From Intestinirhabdus alba (GTDB lineage: Bacteria > Pseudomonadota > Gammaproteobacteria > Enterobacterales > Enterobacteriaceae): 64,000 nt of DNA. A program made the translations under genes and the position numbers. Positions 50,054 to 62,133 of this stretch are shown in pieces (the first letter of the stretch is position 1; each line of letters starts with the position of its first letter). The notes under the pieces are model-generated. The model was not told the DNA's origin and searched no databases. It saw only the letters and a list, made by a program, of their open reading frames with translations. The stretch spans positions 1 to 64,000 of the forward strand of contig NZ_WMJZ01000011.1 in assembly GCF_009711095.1 (NCBI RefSeq), given 5' to 3'.

Positions 50054-52209
50054 ATGTCTTTCACCACTCATATTCGCTGTCTCCAGCGCCAGCCTGGCGC
50101 TACGCCCTCGCTATTGGCCGCCTGCATCGCTATGGCGCTGGCCCCTTCCGTTAGCCTCGCCGCTGAAGATACCGTCATCGTGGACGGTTCTGTCGCCGCT
50201 GACCAGACAACCGGTGAAGAACAGGATTACAGCGTAAAGACCACCGCCATCGGGACAAAAATGGAGATGGCCCAGCGCGATATTCCACAGTCGGTCAGCC
50301 TCGTCAGCCAGCAGCGCATGGAGGATCAGCAGTTACAAAGCCTGGGCGAGGTGATGGATAACACCTTAGGGATCAGCCGCAGCCAGGCCGACTCCGATCG
50401 CAGCAGCTATTTTTCACGCGGCTTCGAAATTGATAACTATATGGTTGACGGTATTCCTACCTGGTTCGACGCCCGCTGGAACATGGGCGACGCCCAGTCA
50501 GATACCGCGCTGTTTGAGCGCGTGGAGGTAGTGCGCGGGGCCAACGGCCTGATGATTGGGACGGGCAACCCCTCCGCCGCCATTAATATGGTCCGTAAAC
50601 ACGCCACCAGCCGCGAGTTTAAAGGCGATGTGTCTGCGGAATACGGCAGCTGGAACAAGCAGCGCTACGTCATGGATCTCCAGAGCCCGCTGACGGCGGA
50701 CGGCAGCGTGCGCGGCCGCGTCGTGGGCGGATACCAGAATAATGACGCCTGGCTCGACCGCTACCGTAGCGAAAAGACCTTTTTCTCCGGCATTATTGAT
50801 GCCGATCTGGGGGCGACCACCCGGCTTTCCGCCGGTTATGAATATCAGCATATCAATACCGACAGCCCTACATGGGGCGGCCTGCCGCGCTGGAATACCG
50901 ACGGCAGCAGCAACCGCTACGATCGCGCGCGCAGCACCGCCCCGGACTGGGCGTACAACGATAAAGAGAGCAACAAGGTCTTTATCACCCTGAACCAGCG
51001 CTTTGCCGACAGCTGGCAGGCAACCCTGAACGCCACCCATAGCGAAGCGAAAATCGACGGCAAAACGATGTACGTTGACGCCTATGTGAATAAAGAGAAC
51101 GGTATGCTGGTCGGTCCGTACGGCAACTACGGCCCTGGCTTTGACTACGTGGGCGGCACCGGCTGGAACAGCGGCAAACGCAAAATGGACTCGCTGGATC
51201 TCTTCGCCGACGGCAGCTACGAGCTGTTTGGACGCCAGCATAATCTGATGCTGGGCGGCGGCTACAGCAGACAAAATAACCGCTATTTCAGCTCCTGGGC
51301 GAACGTTTTCCCGGATGAGATCGGCAGCTTCTCCGGCTTCAACGGCAATTTCCCGGAAACCGACTGGCTCCCGCAGGCGCTGGCCGAAGATGATACCACC
51401 CACATCAAGTCGCTGTACGCCGCCACGCGCATTTCACTGGCCGATCCGCTGCACCTGATCGTCGGTGCCCGCTACACCAACTGGCGTATTGACACGCTGA
51501 CCTGGCGCATGGAGAAAAACCACACCACGCCTTACGCGGGGCTGGTTTATGACATTAACGACAGCTGGTCCGCCTACGCCAGCTACACCTCCATCTTCAA
51601 TCCTCAGAACGAGCGCGACAGCGCCAACAAGTACCTTGCGCCCGTCACCGGCAACAACTACGAGGTGGGCCTGAAATCAGACTGGATGAACAGCCGCCTG
51701 ACTACCACCTTCTCCGTGTTCCGCATCGAGCAGGATAATCTGGCCCAGTCCACCGGCGTGCCGATCCCCGGCAGCAGCGGCGAAATCGCCTATAAGGCCG
51801 TGGACGGCACGGTCAGCAAAGGGGTTGAGTTTGAAGCCAACGGCGCTATCACCGACAACTGGCAGCTAACCTTCGGGGCAACGCGGTGAATCCGAACCTG
51901 CCGCGCACCAGCGTGAAGCTGTTCACCCGCTACCGTCTGCCGGCCGTGCCGCAGCTAACCGTCGGGGGCGGCGTTAACTGGCAAAACCGGGTTTATAAGG
52001 ATACCGTCACCCCGTTTGGCACCTTCCGGGCAGAACAGGGCAGCTATGCGCTGGTGGATCTGTTCACCCGCTACCAGGTAACGGAAAACTTCGCCGTGCA
52101 GGGTAATATCAACAACCTGTTCAATAAAACCTACGACACGAATATCGAAGGTTCCATTGTCTATGGCGAACCGCGCAACGTCAGCGTGACGGCAAGCTAT
52201 CGCTTCTGA
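50054..52209 (+). pseudogene. fhuE: fhuE, ferric-siderophore TonB-dependent receptor, frameshifted
   Basis: FhuE imports ferric coprogen, ferrioxamine B and rhodotorulic acid. The first frame (50054-51889, 611 residues) has a signal peptide, a TonB-box region, the plug (SVSLVSQQRMEDQQLQSLGE; VEVVRGANGLMIGTGNPSAA) and most of the barrel, ending ITDNWQLTFGATR-stop. The remaining barrel (NPNLPRTSVKLFTRYRLPAV ... ASYRF with a terminal Phe) continues in another frame to 52209. About ten residues are missing at the joint compared with E. coli (YIAEDNEGN-A segment), equal to a 31-bp deletion between two AACGCG repeats. The product lacks the last strands, so it should not insert as a barrel unless the deletion is a sequencing error. 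Confidence 0.87.
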
Positions 52210-52223
52210 TTTCTCGCGGCCAT

Positions 52224-52248
52224 AAAAAAGGCAGCCGTCCGGCTGCCT
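52224..52248 (-). terminator. Rho-independent terminator of ptsG (distal copy)
   Basis: On the reverse strand AGGCAGCC and GGCTGCCT pair around GGAC and are followed by TTTTTT. The same hairpin without a T-tract is at 52387-52412, closer to the ptsG stop. Confidence 0.87.
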
Positions 52249-52253
52249 GAGAC

Positions 52254-52384
52254 TGATGACAAAACCCAGGCCGAACTCGTCCGGCCATAATCACCACAAA
52301 AATAAATAAGGAAAATCAATATATTGATTTTCGGCTGCTAACCACAAAGAGGGAAAAACCACGTTTTTTCCCTCTTTGTCATCA
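52254..52384 (-). mobile_element. 131-bp palindromic element between two terminator hairpins (copy C, inverted)
   Basis: It has perfect 10-bp terminal inverted repeats TGATGACAAA/TTTGTCATCA and the same three internal hairpins as copies A and B. It is on the reverse strand, the direction of ptsG. The hairpin CTGAGGCAGCC/GGCTGCCTCAG lies on the ptsG side (52387-52412) and its copy with the T-tract on the far side (52224-52248). Confidence 0.78.
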
Positions 52385-52431
52385 ACCTGAGGCAGCCGTC
52401 CGGCTGCCTCAGTTCTCCCCTGGCCGGAGCC

Positions 52432-53865
52432 TTAGCTGTTACGGATATACTCATCCATTTCCGTTTTCAGGTTATCGGACTTAGTGCCAAAAATAGCCTG
52501 GACGCCGGAACCCGCAACCACAACCCCTGCAGCGCCCAGCTGCTTCAGGCTGGCCTGGTCGACTTTGCCGACGTCGGCCACGCTGACCCGCAGACGGGTA
52601 ATGCAGGCATCCAGGTTGGTAATGTTCTCTTTCCCGCCGAAGGCCGCTACCAGAGCCGGAGCCATTTCGCTGGTGACGCCCGCCTTCGCCCCCTCAATGG
52701 CCTCTTCCCGGCCCGGGGTTTTCAGATTCAGCATTTTAATCAGCACGCGGAAGACCACGTAGTAAACGATCGCATAGCCGATACCAACCACCGGGAACAG
52801 CCACAGTTTACTGCTGTTGCCGGAGAGAACGACAAAGTCGATCAGACCGTGCGAGAAGGAGGTTCCGTCACGCATCCCCAACAGAATACAGATCGGAAAC
52901 GCCAGACCGGCCAGAATCGCGTGGATCACGTACAGAATCGGTGCCACGAACATAAAGGAGAATTCGATCGGCTCCGTAATACCGGTCAGGAACGAGGTCA
53001 GCGCCGCGGAGATCATGATCCCGCCAACCTTGGCCCGGTTCTCCGGCTTCGCGGAGTGCCAGATGGCGATAGCCGCCGCGGGCAGGCCGTACATTTTAAA
53101 CAAGAAGCCGCCGGAGAGTTTGCCCGCCTCCGGGTCACCCGCCATATAGCGAGGAATATCGCCGTGGAAGACCTGACCCGCCGCGTTGGTGTATTCACCA
53201 ATCTGCATCTGGAAGGGAACGTTCCAGATATGGTGCAGACCGAACGGCACCAGGCAGCGTTCAATGAAGCCATAAATACCGAACGCCACGACCGGGTTCT
53301 GGTAGGCGGCCCACTGGGAGAAGGACTGAATTAAACTGCCGATCGGCGGCCAGATGAAGGACAGAACGACCCCGGTAAAGATCGCCGCCAGGCCGGAGAT
53401 AATCGGCACAAAGCGTTTGCCCGCAAAGAAACCAAGATACTCAGGCAGCTTAATTCGGTAGAAGCGGTTAAACATATACGCCGCAATCGCGCCGGAGATG
53501 ATCCCGCCGAGCACCCCGGTATCCGCCAGGTGTTTATCAGCGATATCTGCCGCAGGAAGATGCAGCACCAGCGGCGCAACCACGGCCATCGTTTTCACCA
53601 TGATGCCGTATGCAACCACGGCGGCCAGAGCGGAAACGCCGTCGTTATTGGTAAAGCCCAGGGCGACACCGATGGCAAAAATCAGCGGCATGTTAGCAAA
53701 AACAGAACCGCCTGCCTCCGCCATCACATGGGACACAACGGCTGGCAGCCAGCTGAAGTTTGCGGAACCGACGCCCAGCAGGATACCTGCGATAGGCAGT
53801 ACGGAGACCGGCAGCATCAGTGATTTACCGACCTTTTGCAGGTTAGCAAATGCATTCTTAAACAT
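52432..53865 (-). CDS. ptsG: PTS glucose-specific EIIBC component
   Basis: PtsG imports and phosphorylates glucose using EIIA(Glc). The 477-residue product has exactly the E. coli length. The EIIC membrane domain ([40 protein letters not shown] with the sugar-binding Glu) is followed by a linker and the EIIB domain with the phosphorylated Cys in [12 protein letters not shown]. Its leader keeps the SgrS pairing site over the ribosome binding site. It is convergent with fhuE. Confidence 0.99.
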   Translation of the reverse strand: MFKNAFANLQKVGKSLMLPVSVLPIAGILLGVGSANFSWLPAVVSHVMAEAGGSVFANMPLIFAIGVALGFTNNDGVSALAAVVAYGIMVKTMAVVAPLVLHLPAADIADKHLADTGVLGGIISGAIAAYMFNRFYRIKLPEYLGFFAGKRFVPIISGLAAIFTGVVLSFIWPPIGSLIQSFSQWAAYQNPVVAFGIYGFIERCLVPFGLHHIWNVPFQMQIGEYTNAAGQVFHGDIPRYMAGDPEAGKLSGGFLFKMYGLPAAAIAIWHSAKPENRAKVGGIMISAALTSFLTGITEPIEFSFMFVAPILYVIHAILAGLAFPICILLGMRDGTSFSHGLIDFVVLSGNSSKLWLFPVVGIGYAIVYYVVFRVLIKMLNLKTPGREEAIEGAKAGVTSEMAPALVAAFGGKENITNLDACITRLRVSVADVGKVDQASLKQLGAAGVVVAGSGVQAIFGTKSDNLKTEMDEYIRNS

Positions 53866-53892
53866 AATTGAGAGTGCTCCTGAGTATTGGTG
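53866..53892 (-). promoter_or_regulatory. ptsG ribosome binding site and SgrS target
   Basis: The leader reads CACCAATACTCAGGAGCAC and then TCTCAATT before the ATG. AGGAG is the ribosome binding site. CACCAATACTCAG (53880-53892) is fully complementary to the CUGAGUAUUGGUG seed of E. coli SgrS, the sugar-stress small RNA that silences ptsG. Confidence 0.75.
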
Positions 53893-54157
53893 CTTTTTAC
53901 GTTTTCACGCCCGGGCGAAGGGGGAGAGACTTCGCCGTGTACAGAGCATCTAAGCGCCCTTTATTTATTACGCAGACTAAAATAATTAATGCTGATTTTG
54001 TTTGATGACTATCACGTTTCAAGTCCTGACGACCGGTAAAGTTGCACAATGTGACAAAAAACGTTTCTTGTTGTTTCTAAACGCTCATTCACCGCCCAAT
54101 TTCAGGCGGTGAATAGTATTATCTTTAATGATTAATTACGAGCTTAAAAAAAATAGC
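53893..54157. other. ptsG promoter region
   Basis: This spacer between ycfH and ptsG is AT-rich in its middle. It should hold the CRP- and Mlc-controlled ptsG promoter, but I could not assign definite sites. An inverted repeat CACCGCCC...GGCGGTG at about 54091-54112 may end part of the upstream transcript from plsX-ycfH or start an RNA structure in the ptsG leader. Confidence 0.4.
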
Positions 54158-54955
54158 TCAGCGAGCAGAGCACAGGCGGGAGGCGTCGATGTGGAACAGA
54201 CGGGCGAAGTTTTCAGTGGTGATCTGCGCCAGCTCCGCAACGGCAACGCCTTTCAGCTCAGCCAGAAACTCCGCAACGTCACGAACCATCGCCGGCTGGT
54301 TCTCTTTCCCGCGATGCGGTACCGGGGCGAGATACGGCGAATCGGTCTCCACCAGCAGACGATCCAGCGGTACATAGCGCGCGGCCTCGCGCAGCTGCCC
54401 GGCGTTACGGAAGGTCACAATCCCGGAAAATGAGATATATAAACCCAGATCCAATAGCTTACCCGCCGTTTCTTTATCCTCTGTAAAACAGTGTAGTACG
54501 CCGCCACAATCCGTCACGTTTTCTTCGCCCAGGATGGCCAGGGTATCCGCCCGCGCGTCGCGGGTATGGATAATCACCGGCTTGTTCAGCTCGCGGCCGA
54601 TGCGGATATGGTTGATGAACGACGCCTGCTGTCGCGCTTTGGTTTCCGGGGTATAGAAATAGTCCAGCCCGGTCTCACCCAGCGCCACGACGCCCTCCTC
54701 CGCGGCCAGGCGGCGCAGCGCCTCCACGTCATACTCTTCATCCTGGTTTAGCGGATGTACGCCGCAGGAGAAAACGACGTTATGACGTTCGCCAACCCGC
54801 TCACGCATACTGCGGTAGCCCGGCAGGGTGGTCGCCACCGCCAGAAAAAAGTTCACGTCGCGGGCGGCGGCTTTCGCCAGCACGTCGTCCACATCCTTAT
54901 GCAGGGAGTGATAATCAAGGCCATCAAGATGGCAGTGCGAGTCGACTAACAACAT
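54158..54955 (-). CDS. ycfH: YcfH, TatD-family metal-dependent hydrolase
   Basis: The 265-residue protein, the same length as E. coli YcfH, has the TatD family signatures: LVDSHCHLDGLDY with the metal-binding His pair, ALGETGLDYFYTPETKARQQ, HTRDARADTLAILGEE, HCFTEDKETAGKLLDLG and LLVETDSPYLAPVPHRGKEN. TatD-type enzymes are metal-dependent nucleases; the precise substrate of YcfH is not settled. It is 10 bp after holB. Confidence 0.96.
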   Translation of the reverse strand: MLLVDSHCHLDGLDYHSLHKDVDDVLAKAAARDVNFFLAVATTLPGYRSMRERVGERHNVVFSCGVHPLNQDEEYDVEALRRLAAEEGVVALGETGLDYFYTPETKARQQASFINHIRIGRELNKPVIIHTRDARADTLAILGEENVTDCGGVLHCFTEDKETAGKLLDLGLYISFSGIVTFRNAGQLREAARYVPLDRLLVETDSPYLAPVPHRGKENQPAMVRDVAEFLAELKGVAVAELAQITTENFARLFHIDASRLCSAR

Positions 54956-54965
54956 AATGTCTCTC

Positions 54966-55970
54966 TCAAAGATGGGAAACAGGCAGCGCGACCCCCGGTC
55001 GCAGATAGTGCTCTGTACGGAGAAGAAGATCGGTTAACAGCAGCTCCCGGTTGACGCCGGCGACGTTGAGGAGCTGCTCACGGCAGCGGCACAGATCGCT
55101 GAGTATCGCCTGCAGGCGCGCTGCGGATATCAGGTCGGCAAGGGTGGTAATCAGCGGCACGGCGTCAACGTTAATAGAGTGCGACACGCCCTGCTGATGC
55201 TTGAGCGCATCCAGCAGCAGCGTCGCCAGCCAGTGTAGCCTGGCGGGTGCCTGCTCATGGTTCAGGGCCGGCAGAAGCGTATACCACTCTCCGCTCTGCA
55301 GGCACTCCGCCAGCGCCTGGCGCAGGGTTTCGCGCTGGCTCCAGCCGTCGGACTGCAGCAGCATCAGCGCAGCTCCCGGCGAGCCTGCGCTCAGACGCAG
55401 CGCCGTCAGCAGCGACGCCTGTGACGCTGTCACTTCTCGCGCAAGCCAGCCCACGGCATACTGCTCAGGCGGCGGTGCCAGGTGGTGCAGCCGACAGCGG
55501 CTGCGCAGGGTGGTCAACAGACGGGCTGGCTCTCTGCTGGCGAGGAAGAACCAGGTTTCAGCGGGCGGCTCCTCAAGGGTCTTCAACAGCGCATTGCCAG
55601 CGGCGTCCGTCAGCAGCGCCGCATCGGCGATCCATACGACCTTTCCTCCGCCAAGGCGGGAATGTTCGTATAGCTTTTCGCTGACTTCACGCACCGCGTC
55701 AATGCCCAGCGCGCTTTTGCCCTTTTCCGGTGCCAGTGAATAGTAATCGGGATGGGTGCCCGCCTGCATCAGCTGGCAGCCACGGCAGCGGCCGCAGCTT
55801 TTATGGCCCTCCGGCCGCTGGCACAGCAGCCAGCGGCTCAGGGCGTAAATTAGCGCATCGTCGCCCATGCCGGGCAGCGCCTGAATTAGTAGCGCATGGT
55901 GGCCCCTTCCCGCCTGATAGCCCGCCACCAGGGTTTCGAAGTCCGGGCGCAGCCACGGATACCATTTCAT
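54966..55970 (-). CDS. holB: DNA polymerase III delta' subunit
   Basis: HolB is the stator of the clamp loader. The 334-residue protein equals the E. coli length. It shows the AAA+-like fold without a functional P-loop ([20 protein letters not shown]), a zinc-binding Cys cluster (CGRCRGC preceded by LLCQRPEG), and the [20 protein letters not shown] and TLRSRCRL segments. The ATG at 55970 overlaps the tmk stop by four bases (ATGA). Confidence 0.97.
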   Translation of the reverse strand: MKWYPWLRPDFETLVAGYQAGRGHHALLIQALPGMGDDALIYALSRWLLCQRPEGHKSCGRCRGCQLMQAGTHPDYYSLAPEKGKSALGIDAVREVSEKLYEHSRLGGGKVVWIADAALLTDAAGNALLKTLEEPPAETWFFLASREPARLLTTLRSRCRLHHLAPPPEQYAVGWLAREVTASQASLLTALRLSAGSPGAALMLLQSDGWSQRETLRQALAECLQSGEWYTLLPALNHEQAPARLHWLATLLLDALKHQQGVSHSINVDAVPLITTLADLISAARLQAILSDLCRCREQLLNVAGVNRELLLTDLLLRTEHYLRPGVALPVSHL

Positions 55971-56608
55971 GGGTTCTGCTCCTTCACCCACGTCGTGACG
56001 GCAGCACGAATCGCCGTTTTCACCTCTTCCAGCGGCCGCGTGGCGTCAATGGTAAGAATATCATCACTCTGCGCGGCCAGCTCCAGGTAGCGCGCCCGGG
56101 TGCGATTGAAAAACGTAAAAGACTCCTGCTCAATGCGATCCAGCTCGCCGCGGGCGCGGGCGCGCTTCAGCCCCACCTCCGGCGTCACATCAAGGTAGAG
56201 CGTCAGATCCGGCCGGAAGTCGCCGAGCACCGCGTCGCGCAGCGTCGCCAGCATCTGCCGATCGACGCCGCGCCCGCCGCCCTGGTAGGCCTGGGTGGAG
56301 AGATCGTGACGATCGCCGATAACCCAGGCACCGCTCGCCAGCGCGGGTTTGATAACCGTTTCCACCAGCTGTACGCGGGCGGCATAAAACATCAGCACTT
56401 CGGCTTTATCGACAATCACTTCGTCGCCCGCGGATTTAATATCCAGCACCAGGCTTCTCAGCTTTTCCGCAAGCTGCGTACCGCCCGGCTCGCGGGTAAA
56501 GATGAGATCGCGGACGCCCAGCGCTTTAAGGGTGTCGACCACCACCTCGCGCGCGGTGGTTTTTCCGGCACCCTCCAGCCCCTCGATGACGATATAATTA
56601 CTGTGCAT
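55967..56608 (-). CDS. tmk: Thymidylate kinase
   Basis: Tmk converts dTMP to dTDP. The 213-residue protein has the P-loop [16 protein letters not shown], the DR motif in [20 protein letters not shown] and the lid [14 protein letters not shown]. Its start overlaps the mltG stop by 11 bp and its end overlaps holB. Confidence 0.98.
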   Translation of the reverse strand: MHSNYIVIEGLEGAGKTTAREVVVDTLKALGVRDLIFTREPGGTQLAEKLRSLVLDIKSAGDEVIVDKAEVLMFYAARVQLVETVIKPALASGAWVIGDRHDLSTQAYQGGGRGVDRQMLATLRDAVLGDFRPDLTLYLDVTPEVGLKRARARGELDRIEQESFTFFNRTRARYLELAAQSDDILTIDATRPLEEVKTAIRAAVTTWVKEQNP

Positions 56609-57620
56609 TTTTATTTCTAAGCACCTTCAGGTAGTCCCGCACGGACCGGTTATGGCCAGCGAGGTTGGTATTGAACGTGTGGCCGCCTTTGCCGTCGGCC
56701 ACAAAATAGAGATACGGCGTTTTCGCCGGATGGGCCGCCGCCTTCAGCGAGGCCTCCCCCGGCATGGCGATCGGTCCGGGCGGCAGGCCGGAAATGGTAT
56801 AGGTGTTATAGGCGGTCGGCCTCTCCAGATCGGTGCGGGTCAGGTTGCCATTATAGCGCTCCCCCATGCCGTAAATCACCGTTGGATCGGTCTGCAGACG
56901 CATCCCGATCCGCAGGCGGTTCACAAACACCGAGGCCACCCTGTCGCGCTCGCTGGCAACCGCCGTCTCTTTTTCAATAATGGACGCCATGGTCACCAGC
57001 TGCTCCCGATCCTTATAGGGCAGCCCCTGCGCCCGGGTCGCCCAGACGCTGTCGACAACCTTAACCATCTTCTGGTGGGCGCGCTTAAGCAGCGCCACGT
57101 CGGTTGTTCCGGCGGTATACATCCAGGTGTCAGGCCAGAACCAACCCTCCAGCCGCCCGGACTCCTCCAGCTTCAGCGCCCGGGCCACGGTCGCGTAGTC
57201 GTCGTCGCTCAGGGTGTGTTTAACGTACGGTGCCGCCCGCAGCTGCCTGAGGTAATCACTCAGGCGCATCCCTTCCACCAGCCGTAGCGGAAACTGCGCC
57301 TCTTTTCCGCTTTTAAGCAGCTGCAGCATCTGGCGAACGGTCATTCCCGGCGTCAGCCGGTAGGTGCCGGCCTTAAAATGCGCCAGATCCGGCTCAATGC
57401 GTAGCAGCCACTGAAATACCCGCGGGCGGTTGATAATTTTGTCTGCATACAGCCTCTCCCCCAGCGCCAGCCGGCCGGTGCCCGGCCTGAGGGTAAAAAT
57501 CATTTCATCATCAATCAATAGCCTGCTGTCCGCCAGCTGACGAACTTTCCCTATTCCCAGACCCGCGGCGATACCCAGGATCACCAGCAGTAAAAGGACA
57601 ACACCTAAAACTTTTTTCAT
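56598..57620 (-). CDS. mltG: Endolytic murein transglycosylase MltG
   Basis: MltG cuts nascent glycan strands in the inner membrane and sets their length. The 340-residue protein has one N-terminal membrane helix ([20 protein letters not shown]), a LysM-like domain and the YceG catalytic domain with the Glu in [20 protein letters not shown], followed by [14 protein letters not shown]. The ATG at 57620 overlaps the pabC stop by four bases; an upstream start is not supported. Confidence 0.97.
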   Translation of the reverse strand: MKKVLGVVLLLLVILGIAAGLGIGKVRQLADSRLLIDDEMIFTLRPGTGRLALGERLYADKIINRPRVFQWLLRIEPDLAHFKAGTYRLTPGMTVRQMLQLLKSGKEAQFPLRLVEGMRLSDYLRQLRAAPYVKHTLSDDDYATVARALKLEESGRLEGWFWPDTWMYTAGTTDVALLKRAHQKMVKVVDSVWATRAQGLPYKDREQLVTMASIIEKETAVASERDRVASVFVNRLRIGMRLQTDPTVIYGMGERYNGNLTRTDLERPTAYNTYTISGLPPGPIAMPGEASLKAAAHPAKTPYLYFVADGKGGHTFNTNLAGHNRSVRDYLKVLRNKNAQ

Positions 57621-58432
57621 AACGAATTCGGATGCTCGCAAAGTGGGGCTAAAAAATTAAACAGCGCTCGCGATGAAAACCGTCTCTCTCCATAGGCTCT
57701 GACGGGGATCACCGGCATCAGCGCATTGCAGACAATGGCTTCATCCGCCCGGGCAAAGTCCGCCTCACGAGCCTGGGTTTCCATCACCTGAAAGGGAGAC
57801 TGTTCCAGCCTGCGCAGACAGAACTGGCGCATCACGCCGTTCACCCCGGCCTGATCCAGCCGCGGCGTCCAGACCCTGTTCCCCTTACGCCAGAACAAAT
57901 TCGCCGCACAGCATTCCGTAACCCATCCCTCACTGTCAAGGACCAGCGCCTCATCCGCCCCCGTCTGCTCGAGATGGCGACGGATCAACACCTGCTCCAG
58001 GCGATTAAGATGCTTAATGCCCGCCAGCAGCGGGTTACGTCCCAGCCGGACCGGGCTGAGCGCCAGCGCGACCCCCTGCTCACGCCAGCGCGCGTAATGG
58101 TCAGGCCTGGCGGTAACCGAGAGCACGCGGCCTGGCGCGCCGCAGCCTCCCGTAGCGTAGCCCCGGCCGCCGCTGCCGCGGCTGAGGATAACCTTCAGCA
58201 CCCCATGCGCCTGCCCCGCCGCAAGGCTCGACATCTCCTGCCGCAGCTCGTCCCAGCGATCAAATGGGATCGCCAGCCTGCTGCAACCCTCCTGCAGACG
58301 CGCCAGATGGGCGGCAAAAAGGCAGATGTTACCGTCAACGATCCGCGCGGTGGTGAAACACCCATCGCCGAACTGTACGGCCCGGTCGTCAGCGGCAAGG
58401 AACGCCTGTTGGCGACCATTTATCAGATACAT
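57617..58432 (-). CDS. pabC: Aminodeoxychorismate lyase
   Basis: PabC forms 4-aminobenzoate from aminodeoxychorismate for folate. The 271-residue fold-type IV PLP enzyme has the Schiff-base Lys in [19 protein letters not shown] and the start [20 protein letters not shown]. It lies 170 bp after fabF, past the fabF terminator. Confidence 0.95.
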   Translation of the reverse strand: MYLINGRQQAFLAADDRAVQFGDGCFTTARIVDGNICLFAAHLARLQEGCSRLAIPFDRWDELRQEMSSLAAGQAHGVLKVILSRGSGGRGYATGGCGAPGRVLSVTARPDHYARWREQGVALALSPVRLGRNPLLAGIKHLNRLEQVLIRRHLEQTGADEALVLDSEGWVTECCAANLFWRKGNRVWTPRLDQAGVNGVMRQFCLRRLEQSPFQVMETQAREADFARADEAIVCNALMPVIPVRAYGERRFSSRALFNFLAPLCEHPNSL

Positions 58433-58503
58433 GGCGACTCCTTAACGATGGCCCGTTAGTGTGGCAGGACGAATTATGCAGGACAAGAGAAGCAGGCTGA
58501 AAT

Positions 58504-58530
58504 AAAAAAGGTCCGATAAACGGACCTTTC
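58504..58530 (-). terminator. Terminator of fabF
   Basis: AAAGGTCCG and CGGACCTTT form a perfect stem around a TTTAT loop, followed by TTTTTT on the reverse strand. It lies about 70 bp after the fabF stop. Confidence 0.93.
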
Positions 58531-58601
58531 GGATTACTATCGACGGCTGGCGCAACCACAAACGTTAACGCCGCGATCGGGCAGCCCCGGACCCGGCAGG
58601 A

Positions 58602-59894
<1,293 letters not shown>

Positions 59895-59928
59895 TCAGGC
59901 GGTCGAGCGACCGCCTGGAGATGTTCAC

Positions 59929-60165
59929 TTACGCCTGGTGGCCGTTGATGTAATCAATGGCAGCCTGAACGGTGGTGATTTTCTCAGCTTCTTCGTCCGG
60001 AATCTCAGTATCAAACTCTTCTTCCAGAGCCATTACCAGCTCAACGGTGTCAAGAGAATCCGCGCCCAGGTCTTCAACGAAAGAAGCATTGTTGGTCACT
60101 TCTTCCTGTTTAACGCCCAGCTGTTCGCCGATAATTTTCTTAACGCGTTCTTCGATAGTGCTCAT
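59929..60165 (-). CDS. acpP: Acyl carrier protein
   Basis: The 78-residue protein is nearly identical to E. coli ACP, with the phosphopantetheine Ser in [20 protein letters not shown] and the final DYINGHQA. It carries growing fatty acids for the Fab enzymes and PlsX. The 277-bp gap to fabG contains its own promoter region. Confidence 0.99.
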
Positions 60166-60442
60166 ACTCTTAAATTTCCTATCAAAACTCGCTTTCGCGA
60201 TGGTTTTCGTAGTGTATAAAATGTTGAAAAATTTGCAACTAAATCCCGGCAGGTCTTACCACGATTTTACGGTATTTTGCGGCTATACGCCCTAATAACG
60301 CAAATACTTTTATACGCTTTGTTCGACAAATACCGCGGCATCGGCTTCGTCAGCACGCCCCCGGAGCTACCTTTGACGGTATTCAGGTGGCCTGCCTGGG
60401 CCGCCGCGTAACGCGATCCGACGACTTCAGCGCATAACGTGA

Positions 60443-61177
60443 TTAAACCATGTACATTCCGCCATTGACGTGCAGAGTTTCACCAGTGATGTAACTCGCT
60501 TCGTCAGAGGCTAAGAATGCCACCGCGCTGGCGATTTCATTCGGAGAGCCTAAGCGCCCCGCAGGCACTGCCGCCAGCGTACCCGCACGCTGCTCATCCG
60601 TCAGCGCGCGCGTCATGTCCGTTTCAATAAAGCCCGGAGCAACAACGTTTACAGTAATTCCGCGGGACGCAACTTCGCGCGCCAGTGATTTACTGAAGCC
60701 GATCAGACCCGCTTTCGCCGCAGCGTAGTTAGCCTGACCCGCATTTCCCATGGTACCAACCACAGAACCAACAGTGATAATACGTCCATGACGCTTCTTC
60801 ATCATAGCGCGCATTACCGCTTTTGACAGACGGAAAACTGATGACAGATTGGTGTCGAGAATATCGTTCCACTCGTCATCCTTCATTCGCATCAGCAAAT
60901 TATCACGAGTGATGCCGGCATTATTGACCAGGATATCGACTTCACCAAACTCTGCGCGAATATTTTCCAGAACCGATTCAATAGATGCAGGTTCGGTCAC
61001 ATTCAGCTTCAGACCTTTCCCTCTGGCACCTAAATAATCGCTAATCTGCTGTGCGCCATTTTCGCTGGTTGCCGTGCCGATAACCGTTGCGCCGCGCGCG
61101 GCAAGCGTCTCAGCAATAGCGCGGCCAATACCGCGGCTGGCACCGGTGACCAGCGCAATTTTTCCTTCAAAAGTCAT
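60443..61177 (-). CDS. fabG: 3-oxoacyl-ACP reductase
   Basis: FabG reduces 3-oxoacyl-ACP with NADPH. The 244-residue short-chain dehydrogenase has the cofactor loop LVTGASRGIGRAIAE, the NNAG motif (DILVNNAGITRDNLL), the catalytic Ser-Tyr-Lys in VGSVVGTMGNAGQANYAAAK and the C-terminal ITGETLHVNGGMYMV. It is 11 bp downstream of fabD. Confidence 0.99.
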   Translation of the reverse strand: MTFEGKIALVTGASRGIGRAIAETLAARGATVIGTATSENGAQQISDYLGARGKGLKLNVTEPASIESVLENIRAEFGEVDILVNNAGITRDNLLMRMKDDEWNDILDTNLSSVFRLSKAVMRAMMKKRHGRIITVGSVVGTMGNAGQANYAAAKAGLIGFSKSLAREVASRGITVNVVAPGFIETDMTRALTDEQRAGTLAAVPAGRLGSPNEIASAVAFLASDEASYITGETLHVNGGMYMV

Positions 61178-61188
61178 GGAGTTCCTCT

Positions 61189-62118
61189 TTATTGCGAAAG
61201 TGCCGCTGACATCGCCGCCGGTTCGTTAAGCGCCGAGGCGGTCAGGGTGTCAACAATACGCTTCGTCAGGCCGCAGAGAACTTTACCCGGGCCGACTTCA
61301 TACAGGTGCGTCACGCCCTGCGCGGCGATAAACTCTACGCTCTTCGTCCACTGTACCGGGCTGTAGAGCTGGCGCACCAGCGCATCGCGGATCGCTTCAG
61401 CTGTAGTTTCACACGTTACATCAACGTTATTTACCACCGGCACGGTCGGCGCGCTGAAGGTAATGCTGGCTAATTCCACCGCCAGCTTCTCTGCGGCGGG
61501 CTTCATCAGCGCACAGTGGGACGGCACGCTCACCGGCAGCGGCAGCGCACGCTTCGCGCCGGCGGCCTTGCAGGCGCTCCCCGCGCGCTCGACGGCCTCT
61601 TTATGCCCGGCAATCACCACCTGTCCGGGGGAGTTAAAGTTGACCGGAGAGACGACTTGGCCTTCCGCCGCCGCGGCGCAGGCCTGCGCGATAGCCGCAT
61701 CGTCGAGTCCGATGATCGCCGCCATCGCCCCGGTGCCTTCCGGCACCGCCTCCTGCATAAATTTACCGCGCAGCTCGACCAGGCGCACCGCATCGGCAAA
61801 GCCGATAACTCCGGCGCAGACCAGCGCAGAGTATTCACCGAGGCTGTGGCCCGCCATCAGCGCTGGCGTTTTGCCCCCCTGCTGCTGCCAGGCGCGATAC
61901 AGCGCCACGGAGGCGGCTAACAGCGCGGGCTGGGTTTGCCAGGTTTTGTTCAGTTCTGCCGCCGGCCCCTGCTGAGTCAGCGCCCACAGGTCATAGCCCA
62001 GCGCGGCGGAGGCTTCGGCAAAAGTCTCTTCTATGATCGGATACTCAGCGGCCATATCGGCCAGCATCCCGACGGCTTGCGATCCCTGGCCTGGGAACAC
62101 AAATGCAAATTGCGTCAT
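61189..62118 (-). CDS. fabD: Malonyl-CoA:ACP transacylase
   Basis: FabD transfers malonyl from CoA to ACP. The 309-residue protein has FVFPGQGSQAVGMLADMA at the start, the nucleophilic Ser in MAGHSLGEYSALVCAG and the His in SVPSHCALMKPAAEKL. It lies 15 bp after fabH and before fabG. Confidence 0.98.
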   Translation of the reverse strand: MTQFAFVFPGQGSQAVGMLADMAAEYPIIEETFAEASAALGYDLWALTQQGPAAELNKTWQTQPALLAASVALYRAWQQQGGKTPALMAGHSLGEYSALVCAGVIGFADAVRLVELRGKFMQEAVPEGTGAMAAIIGLDDAAIAQACAAAAEGQVVSPVNFNSPGQVVIAGHKEAVERAGSACKAAGAKRALPLPVSVPSHCALMKPAAEKLAVELASITFSAPTVPVVNNVDVTCETTAEAIRDALVRQLYSPVQWTKSVEFIAAQGVTHLYEVGPGKVLCGLTKRIVDTLTASALNEPAAMSAALSQ

Positions 62119-62133
62119 GTTTAAATCCTTATA

